Assembly: GCF_048771995.1 (NCBI RefSeq)
Contig: NC_133027.1
Location: forward strand, 11,900,001 to 11,964,000
Reading direction: 5' to 3'
Origin: Taeniopygia guttata
Lineage: Eukaryota > Chordata > Aves > Passeriformes > Estrildidae
DNA length: 64,000 nt
Shown: positions 21,525 to 32,088 of the stretch, in pieces
Numbering within the stretch: position 1 is the stretch's first letter
Layout of the letters: every line of letters begins with the position of its first letter
The notes under the pieces: model-generated
What the model was told of the DNA's origin: nothing
Databases searched by the model: none
The model's input: only the letters and a program-made list of their open reading frames with translations
Made by a program: the position numbers and the translations under genes

Positions 21525-23119
21525 CAGGCTCCTCGGGCTCTGGAGAACTGTTCCCGCAGCTCTTGGTGCCAGATGGAGTTTCCTCGGCTGCAGCTCGGTC
21601 CACAGGCTCCCCTCCTGAAGACTCAGGGACAACATTAATATTCCCCTTGAAAGAACAATAGAAAATAAGAAAATTAGAGATCATTCGGTATTTTGCTGGG
21701 ATCACATCAAGGATAAGTTACTCTCCTTCTCCATGTAACAACATTGAAAAGCTCTCAGCCCAGCCTCTTCTCTTCCTCTCCAATGGGATTACCTGAGCAG
21801 AGGGAGACCTTTCAGACAGGGACCTCCTGATCTCCCAAATCATTTGCTCTATGGCAAAGCCCAGATCCACTGGTGGCAATTGCTCTTCCCCAGGGGCCTT
21901 CTGCGCTGAGCTGGAGGCTGTCAATGCTGCAGCACTGCCAGGTGGAGCACTGGGGGCTGAAGTGCCTGAGGCAGCTGCAAGAATCCAAACACATTGGTCA
22001 GGCTCCACAATGTGGCTCTGGGACACAGATCTCTGTTGCTACCCTGGATCAAACATCACAGGAAGCACACAGGAAAACCAGACAGAGAACCTTCTGGCTT
22101 TCTAATAGGTTTAATAGGCTTGACAATTTTGGGCCAAGAATGACAGAGCTGACAGATCCTTATGGAAAGATACTTCAGTCACTTTTCATGACCTTTTGGA
22201 AAAGCAAGGAGCTACAGCTCTTTTCCTACCTTGCGAGACAGAGGCTGGGGGCTGCTGCTCCCTGTGGAGAGGCTGGAAGCTGCCGGGCTGCATCCTGAGC
22301 AGCTCCCGGTCGACTGGAGGCAGCTGCTCTCCGTAGAGGTCCTGGAAGCGGCTGCGGGGCTGCGCCCCTGCGAGCGGCAGCAGCGGCTCCCCGCAGAAAC
22401 CGAGCAAGTCGGAGGGCGGGATCTGAAGCAACTCCTGCTCGGCGGGCGGCGGCCGCTGCCCATAGAACTCCTGGAAGCGGCTCGGCCCCTCCCGCCGGGC
22501 CGGCATGGGCCGGTCCCGGTGCAGCAGGTGGAAGCTGCAGGGCGGGCGCCAGGCGAGCAGCGGCTGCTCTCCGGGCGGCTGCTGGAAGCGGCCGGGCCAG
22601 GGGCTGCGCAGCTCCCACCCGTCCGGCAGCGTCCGCTCCCTGTGCAGCAGGAGGAAGCGCTGGGCGGGCGCCCAGGCGGCAGCGGCGGCCGCTCCGTGGG
22701 CAGCGGCTGGAAGCGAGCGTGCCCGCCCTGCCCGTCCGGCAGCAGCCGTGCCCCGGGGAGCTGCTGCGAGCCGCAGGGCGGGCGCCTGCAGCACTCCCGC
22801 CCCGCCGCCGGCCGCTGCCTGTTGGGCGTGCTCCGGCGCCTGACGCGGAGCAGGAGGTCGGGGCGGTCACGGCGAAAGCAGGGGTTGCTGTAGTGGAGCC
22901 AGGCCCCGGCATCGCCCGGCGCAGCTGAGCCAGCCCGGCCCGGCACCCTGCGGAAGCCGTAGCGGTGGAGCTGGCGCACGAAGCTGCGGAACTGCGTGGC
23001 CCTGAAGGGGCGCGGGGCTGGCCCCTGGGCGTCGCCCGGGCTGAGCATCTCCCGCTCAAAGAGGGAGCGGTCGATGAGCAGCCCCTGGGCCCGGCTCTCC
23101 CAGCGCATGGAGCGGACGC
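21525..23119 (-). pseudogene. HSF-type (HSF5-like) transcription factor gene, broken
   Basis: Minus-strand exons: 23119-22230, 21974-21793 and 21645-21525, with GT/AG sites and matching phases. The first exon carries most of a heat-shock-factor DNA-binding domain: RWESRAQGLLIDRSLF, FRATQFRSFVRQLHRYGFRR, then WLHYSNPCFRRDRPDLLLR. The wording is closest to HSF5 among the HSFs I know. It is followed by seven or eight imperfect 18-23-residue repeats of the type RFQxLxxExxPPxxxELL. The repeat frame differs from the DNA-binding frame after about 22690, so a frameshift lies in a GC run there. The N-terminal helix of the domain is missing because foreign AT-rich DNA starts at 23120. Exons 2 and 3 are acidic, with FAIEQMIWEIRRSL. 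I infer a dead or assembly-damaged copy of a multicopy gene. Confidence 0.65.
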
Positions 23120-23602
23120 TGTTATAAATAAATTCACTTTCAAAGGCAAAGTTACTAATAGTTAATTATTACACTAAGCCATTATGGATTGTTAATCAAT
23201 ATAATGAGGTGTTATATAATTAATGTGATAAGTTATTCAGTTAAATGTACGGTTATTTAAGTGTGTGTATATGGCTACTAAACAGAGAAATGCAGGTTAG
23301 TAATAAGGTGCAATAGTAAGAATGTTCCAGAAAAGTTACATCAAAGGGTGATGAGAGCAACTCGAACTACAATTGGGAAACCAGCCACCCAATAGGATTG
23401 CTGTATTCCAAACTGATTGGTCGGACTGCACCATCTTACAGACCTGTCAGTGAGCAAGAAAAGGACCCATCTGCAAGAGGATCCAAAGCGCACCAAGCAA
23501 GCAACCCCAAGAGACTTTAAAAATCCCTGGGTGGGACGCACCCGGGGTCTTTCAAGGGTACCTCGTGTCTGGAGAAACACCTTGTTACACGGCACTGTTA
23601 CA
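23120..23602. mobile_element. Probable LTR-type insertion truncating the HSF-like gene
   Basis: A 483-bp AT-rich block starts TGTTATAAATAAA and ends CTGTTACA. It has TG...CA ends and no protein-coding content, and lies exactly at the broken edge of the DNA-binding domain. No matching target duplication was found (ggacgc against gttacc), so the boundaries are tentative. Confidence 0.4.
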
Positions 23603-24403
23603 GTTACCTCTGGCTTTTCCCGCAGGCCCTAGGCTTACCCTGAGGCCTCCTCCTCTGTTGTTCTAGTTTTTAACAAATAGGCACATTTTTTCTAGAAGTC
23701 ATCAACCTCCTTTTAATTTCATTTTGCCTGTTTACCACAATGAAATTCAGGATTTCAGCAGCAAGACAAGAGCAGGCAGCTTGGCAGGCCTCCATCATCT
23801 CCAGCACTCACCTGCCTTGCAAATTCCTCTGGTTCCTTTAGCCATTGGCTGAACTCCTGTTCTTGACCTGAGGCCTTCTCCTATTACCTGTGAGATTGGG
23901 ACCTGTTTGCTTCTACCTGTGGCACATTCTGAGGAGGTTTAGAATGAAATGATGGACAAGAATTCCACAGAACCTGCATTTTGGATTGTTTGCCTGTTTG
24001 GTGCTTGCAGCTGTCTGCAGCAGATTTGGAGTTTGTGGTTCAGTGAGCTATACGGCCCAGAAAAGAAAAGGCTAAGCTCAGGAAAACCAGGATCAATTCA
24101 CTCAGCTCCTGCAGGCCAAAAATGAGAGTGCAGCAAATGACTGAAAAATGCAGTACTACTATGCAGCACGTATCCAGCGTGGGCATGACAGAGATTTCAA
24201 ACCCACATCCATGGAGGAATCTGACCTGGCAGGTTTCCCACAAGCCAAAGGGAGTGTTTTTTTGCAAAGGCACCAGGAGCTCAGTGTGGGACAGAGAACT
24301 TTGTCAAGAGAAGGGCTGACCTGGCAGCTGGTGGAAGTGGAGAGAACAGGCATGGGTGCACCCACACTGTGAGGGCTGCCCCAAGGGCCCCCCTGGCCAT
24401 TAA
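23603..24403. other. Unassigned stretch between the HSF-like and PIM1-like pseudogenes
   Basis: About 800 bases with short ORFs only. No LINE, LTR or exon could be identified. Confidence 0.4.
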
Positions 24404-24617
24404 CATGACGTGGGCACTGCCCCGTGCAGAGGACGTGTCCCTGCCATATTGCCAACATCAACACTGCTCCAGTGTCATGCAAACACATATGGGCCATTTG
24501 TTCCTTGGCACATGACGTGGGCACTGCCCCGTGCAGAGGACATGTCCCTGCCATATTGCCAACATCAACACTGCTCCAGTGTCATGCAAATACATATGGG
24601 CCATTTGTTCCTCGGCA
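24404..24617 (+). repeat. 107-bp tandem duplication, two copies
   Basis: Units 24404-24510 and 24511-24617 both start catgacgtgggcactgcccc and are almost identical. I see three differences: gacgtg/gacatg, aaacac/aaatac and a change near the end. This looks like a recent local duplication. Confidence 0.9.
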
Positions 24618-24819
24618 TCTTTTCCCCACTAAAAAAATCGTTCTTCCTTCAGTGAGCCCTACAATTTGCTGGTTGATGTTAGCCATGCAGTAAATGTGCA
24701 GGAATGACAGGCATTCCAATTTAGGGAACTAGTTTTAGTCAGAAGCACTGGTGGCCAAGGTACAGGGTGTGTGGGCTTGGTGCCTGTTCTGCATTCCTCT
24801 TGGATACTTTGAGCTACGG

Positions 24820-25990
24820 GTTATGCACTGCAAGCAAGTTTTGTGTTGCTTTGGGACAGTGTGTGCCCTGTCAAAGGAGTCCTTTTTGTCGCCTGATGCT
24901 GTTAAGGCTGTGGACAAATGCAAGCATCCTTCTCTTTCCCCTGCAATTGTAGGGTGTGCAGGCATGTGCAAGTGTCTTAATTTTGCCTTCTTCTTATACA
25001 GTTGGCTGATTGCTGCAGGTGACCCTTTTTTTCCTCTTTGTCTTGTGTTGCCTTGTAAAAGACAACGGCAACCTGGTTCTGGGGGCAGCACGGTGGTCCG
25101 GCCTCTCCAGACCACTCGGGCTAATCGACAAAGACGCTGGCACCAATTTGGTGGACGATCGAAAAGCCTTTATTATCTCATCTCGTGGGTTTAAATAGTC
25201 TCGGGGGTCTTTGCTACGTCAGAGGGGGGTTGTGGGGTCTCAGGGGTTAGTCGGTAGTGGAAAACTACTGCAACAGGTGTGGTCACATGCTTCTGGGGTT
25301 AATAGATAACGTGGGGCAGGGAGAAGGGGGGAAGGGTCTCTCTTTCCGTCACATCCCGTGATCTTCCGTTCGCCTGTCCCTATCTACCACAGTCTTGCAC
25401 AGACTGGGGACGTGTGCAGGTGGGTTCTTTTTCCATTTTTTTCCCTGGCCTGCAGACTTGAGCAGAACAGATCAAATGATGGAGTGAATCCATAGAGCAG
25501 TTGGCAGGGCTTTCTTGTTGGTGTCATCCCACAAAGTTTTTAACGGTCTGACAGGTAAGTAAGAGATTTTTCACTGGGCCGAAACAAAACTGACATAATG
25601 ATGCCATATTTTTGGTAAAGCTCCTGCCAACAGCTTCAGCTCAAAAGGGAGTGTCTCTTGCCCAGCAGGGTGTCTGAAGGCATCCATTTTTTATCTCTGT
25701 GGTTGTAGGATCTGCAGACACATGCACGTGTCCTTTTTTCTTCCTTTTTCTTTTACACTCTGTGGATTTCTGCAGGTGTCCTTTTTTCCCGCCCTGATTT
25801 GCTGTACAACTACAGAACTCATGCAAGTGTCTTTTTGTCTTCCTTTTTTGGCACAGTCTGCAAACTTGTGCAAGCATCCATGCTTTTTCATTTAGTGGTA
25901 CGGTCTGGGGACTTTTGCAAGGGTCCATTGTTTTCATCTTTTCACTGCACACTCTGGGCATTCTTGCAAACGGGTGATTTTTCTCTTTCT
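24820..25990 (+). repeat. Degenerate ~48-bp minisatellite, interrupted by a solo LTR
   Basis: The anchor TGCAAG/TGCAGG recurs at 24919, 24967 and 25014, then again after the LTR at 25723, 25771, 25822, 25869, 25916 and 25965. Spacings are 47-51 bases. Each anchor is followed by a gtgtcctttttt-type T-rich half. Spacings that are not multiples of three argue against coding. The solo LTR at 25046-25391 sits inside the array. Confidence 0.75.
25046..25391 (-). mobile_element. Solo LTR, same family as the outer ERV
   Basis: A 346-bp copy of the 27041-27386 LTR in opposite orientation, flanked by a perfect GTCTTG duplication at 25040-25045 and 25392-25397. It interrupts the minisatellite, so the array is older than this insertion. 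Confidence 0.9.
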
Positions 25991-27040
25991 GTTTCATGGT
26001 CTGTGGACTGAGCAGTGTTGTTCAAATGATGGAGCGAGTCTGTAGAGCAGTCGGCAGCGCTTCCTCCTTGGCGGCCCTCGCCGTACTGCTGCTGGCGCTG
26101 CCGGGCGGGCATCAGTAGCTGCGTCTTGGGCAGCATGGCCGGGCCTCGGCTCCGTCTGTCACGACTCCGGCCCCAACTCCGCTTCCGGCTCCTCTCGGGG
26201 CCCGCGGAGGACACACGTAGCAGGGCCTCACCCCCGCCTCCGCTGCGCCTTCCCCGGACCAAGCTCAGCCGCTCAGTAGCGCGGCCGCCCGCCCCGAGCC
26301 GCCGCTGCCCCGTTCGGGTGGAGGTGCCCGGCCTGGGCTGCTCGGGGGACATAGCGAGGAGGTCGGGGATTGTTCCCAGCCCCGGCCCGAGCGCTGACAG
26401 CCGCGTCTCGCCCACAGGGAAGGCTCAGGAGCCCTGCAGGAGCGATTCCGCTGGGTTACCTGCAGGAGCGCGGTGCCCGGCGCCGTCTACTCGGGGCTGG
26501 CAGGGACGTGCGCGGTGGGGCTGGCAGGGACGGAGCAGGGGGCGGTGGAGGACAGGGAGCAGGGACTCTGCAGGTCAGGATCTGAGCTCAGCCCGCTGCT
26601 CCCACTGGCTCACCGGTGCCCATGGAATGTGTGCCACGGGATTGCATCGATCATTAGGGCGAGCTGGTGAGTGACTTGGGCCGACAGCAGAAAACAGCAA
26701 GGGACAGGCGGGGAAAGCCAAGGCCTGGGAGAGTGGAAACCACCAGGACACCTGGAGGGAGAGCGGGCGTGAGCTCAGTGGAGGGCTCAGAGCATCCTGG
26801 GCTGGGTGAGGGCTTCCTGAGCCCTGAACGGTACCAGCCCTGCTGATGGCCTTGTGGTCTTTTTGCAACCCTACAGAATCTGCATGCTCCTGGAGATTGA
26901 GCTGCTGGACAAGGTGTCCACTGGGTTCCATGGTGTTGTTCAGCTCTTGGATTTGTGGCAGCTCCCTAATAGCTTCTTGCTGGTGATGGATCGCCCTGAG
27001 CACTCTCAGAACCTCTTTGACTTCCTTCTGCCATGGGGGC

Positions 27041-27386
27041 TGTAGTAGTAGGGACAGGCGAACGGAAGATCACGGGATGTGACGGAAAGAGAGACCCTTC
27101 CCCCCCTCTCCCTGCTCCACGTTATCTATTAACCCCAAAAGCATGTGACCACACCTGCCCCAGTAGTTTTCCACTCCCGACTAACCCTTGAGACCCCACA
27201 ACTCCCCTCTGACGTAGCAAAGACCCCCAAGACTATTTAAACCCACGAGATGAGATAATAAAGGCTTTCGATCGTCCGCCACGTTGGTGCAAGCGTCTTT
27301 GTCGATAGCCCGAGCGGTCTGGAGAGGCCAGACCGCCGTGCTGCCTCTTAGAACCAGGTCGCCCGCTGTCTTTTACAAAGGCAACA
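27041..27386 (+). repeat. Outer ERV 5' LTR
   Basis: 346 bp, from TGTAGTAGTAGGGACAG to AAAGGCAACA. It contains AATAAA (gataataaaggc) near 27257. It is followed at about 27391 by the primer-site-like TGGTGCCGAAACCC, whose primer tRNA I could not name. Confidence 0.9.
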
Positions 27387-27508
27387 TATTTGGTGCCGAA
27401 ACCCAGGAAGATTCGCTCGGGTAACGGGGTACACCTGGACAGGAGCAGCGGCCGGAGCGGTCAGACCGTATCTTGGCACAGGGAGACGTCCCAGGACCCG
27501 CGAGCATC

Positions 27509-28900
27509 ATGGACAGCGTCGCCAAGGTCGTAAGTTTGAATTATAAGCAGTGGAGTATCGAATTTAAGCTCAAGGACTTTTATCTTGCTATAGCGAGGCT
27601 GCTTGAGCTTGGGGCAACCGAATGCCCAGTGGATGCCATGCATCCGGGAATATGGGAAAAGTGCACAGCCACGCTAGCCGAGGACACAAAATCCTCAGGC
27701 AGTGGCAAGAGCCTTAAGGCATGGGGCAAAGTAGAAAAAGCCCCGCGCAGGGCAATAGAAGAGCAGGAGACGTGGAGCGCGGCGCGTACGTGTTTATTAG
27801 TTACTCCCAAGCTTGGGGTGGGGGCGGGAACGCAAACTGCCCCTGAGAACGATCTGCCCGGTAGCAGGGACCCGGGGGGGCCCGGCGCGTCACCTCCTTC
27901 CCCAGATCAGAGCCCAATCCCTGCCGCGGAAATCCCCCGAGAAATCGCCGCTTCCCCGCCCGTCCCGCCGCCGCCACCGGCCCGCGATCCGTTGTCAGAA
28001 GTGCAGCAGAGCGCGGAATGTTTTTGGCAAGGGCTGGCGAAAGAAGCCAGAGACGCAGAAACCGCGGCTCGAGAAAACACGCCGGCCATGCCGCCCCCCC
28101 AGCCCTTTGAAAATGGCGCTGGCCACCATAGAGAGGGGTGGGGCGCGGCCGGTCTCGGCGCGAAAACTCGAGAGCCGCGCGATTTCAGGAATGCGCATGC
28201 GCGGGAGAAAGGTGGAGAGCGGCAGAGAGCGCGGAGCCAATCGGCGGCTGCGCTGGGGGCCGCTACCATATAAGGGAGAAACCACCCCCTGCAGGAGGCG
28301 CAGCGAGCCGGGGGGCCGGGAGCGGCGCCAGCCCCGCGGGGAGGAGCGAGCTCAGAGCCGAACAAAAAGGCACCGAGCCCCGGAAGTGCGCCAGGATTCA
28401 ACTTCCGACTCGGAGCCTGGCAGCAGCTCCGCCGGCTCGGAGGAGCCGACGGAAGCCGGCCGGAACTCCAAGACAGAGAAAACAGAGCCAACGCGATTTA
28501 AGACAAAACCAAGTAAAGTTCTAAGCCGCACCGAAAAGTGGTCACAATACGAACCAACCCAGTTTACCAGCTGGGGAAAAATATCCTTTTGGGGCTGCGG
28601 GAGAAAAGGGCGTCTCGCCAAAGAATGCGGGTCCCGGCCCCAGGGGAACGGGACGAGGGAGGGAGCGTGCGGACCGCACGCAGCTTCCTCCCACCGCAAA
28701 TACAAGGCGGCTCATCTATGCCAACCCGCAGTGGGGCGGGGAGCCCTCATACTTCATACCCCCGCCAGAGACACAATTGCAGAGTTTCCAAACACAGCCC
28801 GCGGTACCTTCGTACCCACTACCACTGCAGACAGCGCCTGTGCTGTAGGGTCAGCAGGGGACGCCCCAGAACGGGACCCCTGGGTGGCCCTGGCCATGAA
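27509..28900 (+). pseudogene. gag: Outer ERV gag remnant
   Basis: The start at 27509 gives a frame to 28273 (MDSVAKVV..., then a proline-rich region). A second frame carries on from about 28113 through an arginine/glutamate-rich region to a decayed zinc-knuckle segment (FWGCGRKGRLAKEC) near 28588. There the first cysteine and the histidine of CX2CX4HX4C are replaced. The frame change and broken knuckle show this gag cannot make a normal nucleocapsid. Confidence 0.7.
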
Positions 28901-28959
28901 AATAGGGAAAGAGCTCCCGAGGGTGTGGGGGACATGCCGCCTTTATGGCAGTCAGGACC

Positions 28960-29245
28960 CCCACGTAATAGGGCTCCAGCTTTGGGCAGACACAAGAGCA
29001 GACTGCCTGATGTTTCCCCAAGCACTGGGGCCCCGACGCTGGCAATGCAAAGACGCCCCCGCAGTGAACGGGGTGGGAGGGCTGTCCCGAGCTTGAAAAA
29101 GCACCCAATTGGTAGCTATAACGCTGCATACAAAGAAAGGGCCAGAACGGACAGTAGCAGTCCACCCTTACATTTTACAAAACTCTCCACCCCGATAGGA
29201 AGGGACATCCTTGCTATGTTAGGAGTCAGGATTACGAATTTATAA
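28960..29245 (+). pseudogene. pro: Outer ERV protease remnant
   Basis: Scattered frames show a decayed DTGA-type site (WADTRADCLMFP) near 28985 and a C-terminal protease-like end (IGRDILAMLGVRI) near 29198. Stops lie between them. No reverse transcriptase follows: sequence passes straight to an env start. Confidence 0.6.
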
Positions 29246-29336
29246 TGAGAGCCACTGCTGCACACCCACTGCTGCCAATCAAACCTGACCTTCAGAACAA
29301 AACTAATGAAAAGCTGTGAGTTTCTGTTTGCAGGAC

Positions 29337-29675
29337 ATGCTCGTGAACCATCCCCGTGATGCATATACCCCTGCTCCAGAGAGAGATAACAGACCACCAA
29401 ACCGCCAGACAAAGCCTGAAAATCCCACGGCGGTGAGACCCAGACATGCACAGTGTCTTTGTGCGATTCTGCTATTAGGGCTTGTGGCCAGAGGGCAAGC
29501 TGACCCAGGCCACTACCCTCATCAGCCATTTAAGTGGGTCACGCAACATCTTTCAAGTGACAAGGTGTTCAAAGAGATCACCACAGCAAACACCCCATCC
29601 TTCGTGTTCCACATAGCCAACCTGTTTAGAAGCTACCTTACTAAACCTAAGCGAAACCAAATCGAACCTAACTAA
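29337..29675 (+). pseudogene. env: Outer ERV env N-terminal remnant
   Basis: 112 residues open from the ATG, which sits just after a splice-acceptor-like tttgcag. A hydrophobic signal-like stretch (CLCAILLLGLVARG) is followed by HPYPHQPF-like wording (GHYPHQPFKWV) typical of gammaretroviral surface-protein N-termini. The frame stops before any receptor-binding core or transmembrane subunit, so most of env has been deleted. Confidence 0.6.
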
Positions 29676-29861
29676 CCCCTGTTAGCTTTACTATGATGTT
29701 AAACCCCCCTTTTTCTACGAAGGCATTGCTTTAGACACCCCCTTCAGTTATTACTCACGTTTACCAAACCACCCTTTCCTTAACAAGTCACAAGTTTGTA
29801 CCTCACTCCAGTGCCTATATCTACGACTACCTCATTTTATATATGATAAGGGGAGGGGAGA

Positions 29862-30039
29862 TGTAGTAGTAGGGACAGGCGAATGGAAGATCACGGGATG
29901 TGACGGAAAGAGAGACCCTTCCCCCCTCTCCCTGCTCCACGTTATCTATTAACCCCAAAAGCATGTGACCACACCTGCCCCAGTAGTTTTCCACTCCCGA
30001 CTAACTCTTGGGACCCCACAACCCCCCTCTGACGTAGCA
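29862..30039 (+). repeat. Outer ERV 3' LTR, first part
   Basis: 178 bp matching the start of the 5' LTR, ending at the GTAGCA target site of ERV-2. Confidence 0.9.
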
Positions 30040-30606
30040 TGCGGCTTTCGGGGGTCACTTGCGGCTTTCCCCCGTCCCTCCCCGGCCCCCCGGGACCCCT
30101 CCGGCTAGCTGTCCCCTCAGGGGACCGGGGTTTGCCGCGGTCCCGCTGCACTGGGCTTACCAGACAGCGGCTGGGTTAGCACGGTTCGAGCGGCTGCGGC
30201 ACCTCAGTCGCCGCAAGGAGTCGAGATAAAGAGACAAAGAGAGGTCAGTTGTATGCAGTCCAGAAAGATTGTATTGCCTGAACAGTTGCAGGGACAAAAG
30301 ACGCTGGGCTACTGCCCAGATACAGTTTTATACAGCAAAATTAAGAGATAAGGTCTAAACAATAGAGACAGTGTTCAGCATGGGCTCATCAGAACCACCC
30401 CAGGGGTCAGGTCCAATGGGAACTGCTCAGGGGTGGGGAGAAGGGGGTTTACATAAAGATGCTGAAGCGAAACTTTCCCGAAACAATGGGGCATACATAA
30501 ATGTATCTTTCCCTCATACCTAAATATATCTTTTCCTCAGCTTCCAACTCCCCAAGGCCTTTCTAAATCCCTTCCTCCACGATACCATGCTAGCGTGATA
30601 GCAACA
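30040..30606 (-). repeat. ERV-2 3' LTR
   Basis: 567 bp, TGCGGC...GCAACA on plus. TATAAAA in minus orientation is at 30326-30332. The polypurine tract (AAAAAAGAGGGAGA on minus) lies at 30607-30620. Confidence 0.95.
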
Positions 30607-30667
30607 TCTCCCTCTTTTTTACTTAATAAGATGAACGGTGCCTTGGGAGAAGGTAAAACTGCGGTTC

Positions 30668-32023
30668 TCAAACTGCGGTGTCTTTCTGCTTGTCGTCTTC
30701 CCACCAATCGCTCTCCGTGACGGCAGCAGCGATGAGAACAGGTGCGGAAGCCTTAGGCTTCGAGGTGATGACCTTGGAGATTATTTGCTTAAGAATCCCA
30801 AATGCTAATAAAACTAAAAACAGTGCAACTAGAAAGTAAAAGATGTCTTTTAAAAGAGACACTGCCCACCCAGAAAGGTCCCAGTCTTTGAACAGATCTT
30901 TAAACCAATCCTCATTTTCTTGCTTCACACTCCCAATGAGGCTTCTCATTTCCTGAATGGACGAGTGGACACTCTGGCCTTTAGATGACAGATCAAAACA
31001 GCACAAACCATCAAACTCTTTACATCCATGACCATGTGCCAACAGCAGGAAATCAATAGCTGCCCGATTTTGGAGGGTAGCCTTTCTGGTTATTTCCTCG
31101 TCTTCTAGGAGGTTACTCAGGGCTGTTGATGTTAAATTTGCCTGCTTCGTCACCCAGCATTCCAGATTGCCTAATTCACTCAATGCTTTTGCTGCCGCAA
31201 CCCATGGTAAAAACACAGAGACGGCAACTCTTTTGGATTTTGCCCAATGGTAAATTTCTGCATCACAATGTTCATCAAATTGACTTGCACTTCGCTTAGT
31301 AATTTTTGTCTCACCTTTTACTCGCCCGATTGGAATTTGGGTCATGTTGGGGGAAGCAAGGGTCAGATGCCCGAAAGTGCATGGACCTCCAATAAGACAA
31401 GAGGGGATTCCAGGGTAAGCTCTGTCCCCACAGATAAGAAACACTCCTTTGTCCAGCTTGCGGGGACGGAAATCAGTGGTGGATGCAGATTTCAGCTTAT
31501 AGACAGCTGTGCACCATTGACCCGCCCTGAATTCTACCTTGTACTGTTTGACTTGCTCATATAATTTTACTTCTTTGGTTGGGGAAAAATCAAATTGAAT
31601 GCAATATTCAGCTTTTGCGGAGCCCAGGAGTTCTAATTCCTGGGGCTCTCCCTCAGCAGAGGGCAAGTCTAGGATCCACTTTTGCCACAAAATGAGGGGG
31701 TTTTGCACTGGTATTTTCCCTACTCCAGGTATTTTATTTTCGTTCACCTGCTTTTGCAAGCGGACCAGACCGATTGGGAACTCATCTCCCTTACTTGGAA
31801 CCCCTACTAAACATGTGGACATCGGATTTTCTGCTGAGGCAGTAGACAAACACATGTGATCTTGTTTCAAGGCTTGGGCGAGTGTGACCCACACATTTTT
31901 CTTGGGCTGTGGAACAATCCACGCGTCCACCGTGCACGGGTAGATGGCCATTGTCTGGAACCAAACGATGAGCAGGAATGTGGAAATTGACATTCTGCTA
32001 GTCTGAAAGAAAGATAAAATCAT
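30668..32023 (-). CDS. env: ERV-2 env glycoprotein
   Basis: Open for 451 residues; an internal ATG at 31993 could be the real start, leading into a hydrophobic signal peptide. The surface part is short (about 230 residues). A basic ITKR site near residue 244 could be the SU/TM cleavage point. The TM part has a QNRAAIDFLLLAHGHGC region with a CX6CC motif at about 334-342, a membrane span at about 391-413 and a roughly 35-residue tail. This TM layout is that of gamma- and alpharetroviruses, not classic betaretroviruses such as MMTV. It is unbroken here. Binding partner and activity are unknown. Confidence 0.9.
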   Translation of the reverse strand: MILSFFQTSRMSISTFLLIVWFQTMAIYPCTVDAWIVPQPKKNVWVTLAQALKQDHMCLSTASAENPMSTCLVGVPSKGDEFPIGLVRLQKQVNENKIPGVGKIPVQNPLILWQKWILDLPSAEGEPQELELLGSAKAEYCIQFDFSPTKEVKLYEQVKQYKVEFRAGQWCTAVYKLKSASTTDFRPRKLDKGVFLICGDRAYPGIPSCLIGGPCTFGHLTLASPNMTQIPIGRVKGETKITKRSASQFDEHCDAEIYHWAKSKRVAVSVFLPWVAAAKALSELGNLECWVTKQANLTSTALSNLLEDEEITRKATLQNRAAIDFLLLAHGHGCKEFDGLCCFDLSSKGQSVHSSIQEMRSLIGSVKQENEDWFKDLFKDWDLSGWAVSLLKDIFYFLVALFLVLLAFGILKQIISKVITSKPKASAPVLIAAAVTESDWWEDDKQKDTAV

Positions 32024-32088
32024 ATAACAAGGTAAACTAACTCTGAAAAAGGTACAATTTGCTCTGCCAGTATAAAGGAAAACAGGGA

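Noticed and set aside
22226..23149. 307-codon minus-strand ORF across the HSF exon
   Set aside because: It is the wrong frame. HSF motifs and the repeat array fall in the other two frames; this one is alanine/arginine-rich shadow.
24820..25990. CRISPR-like regular spacing of repeats
   Set aside because: Units are degenerate and contiguous without unique spacers, and the host is a bird.
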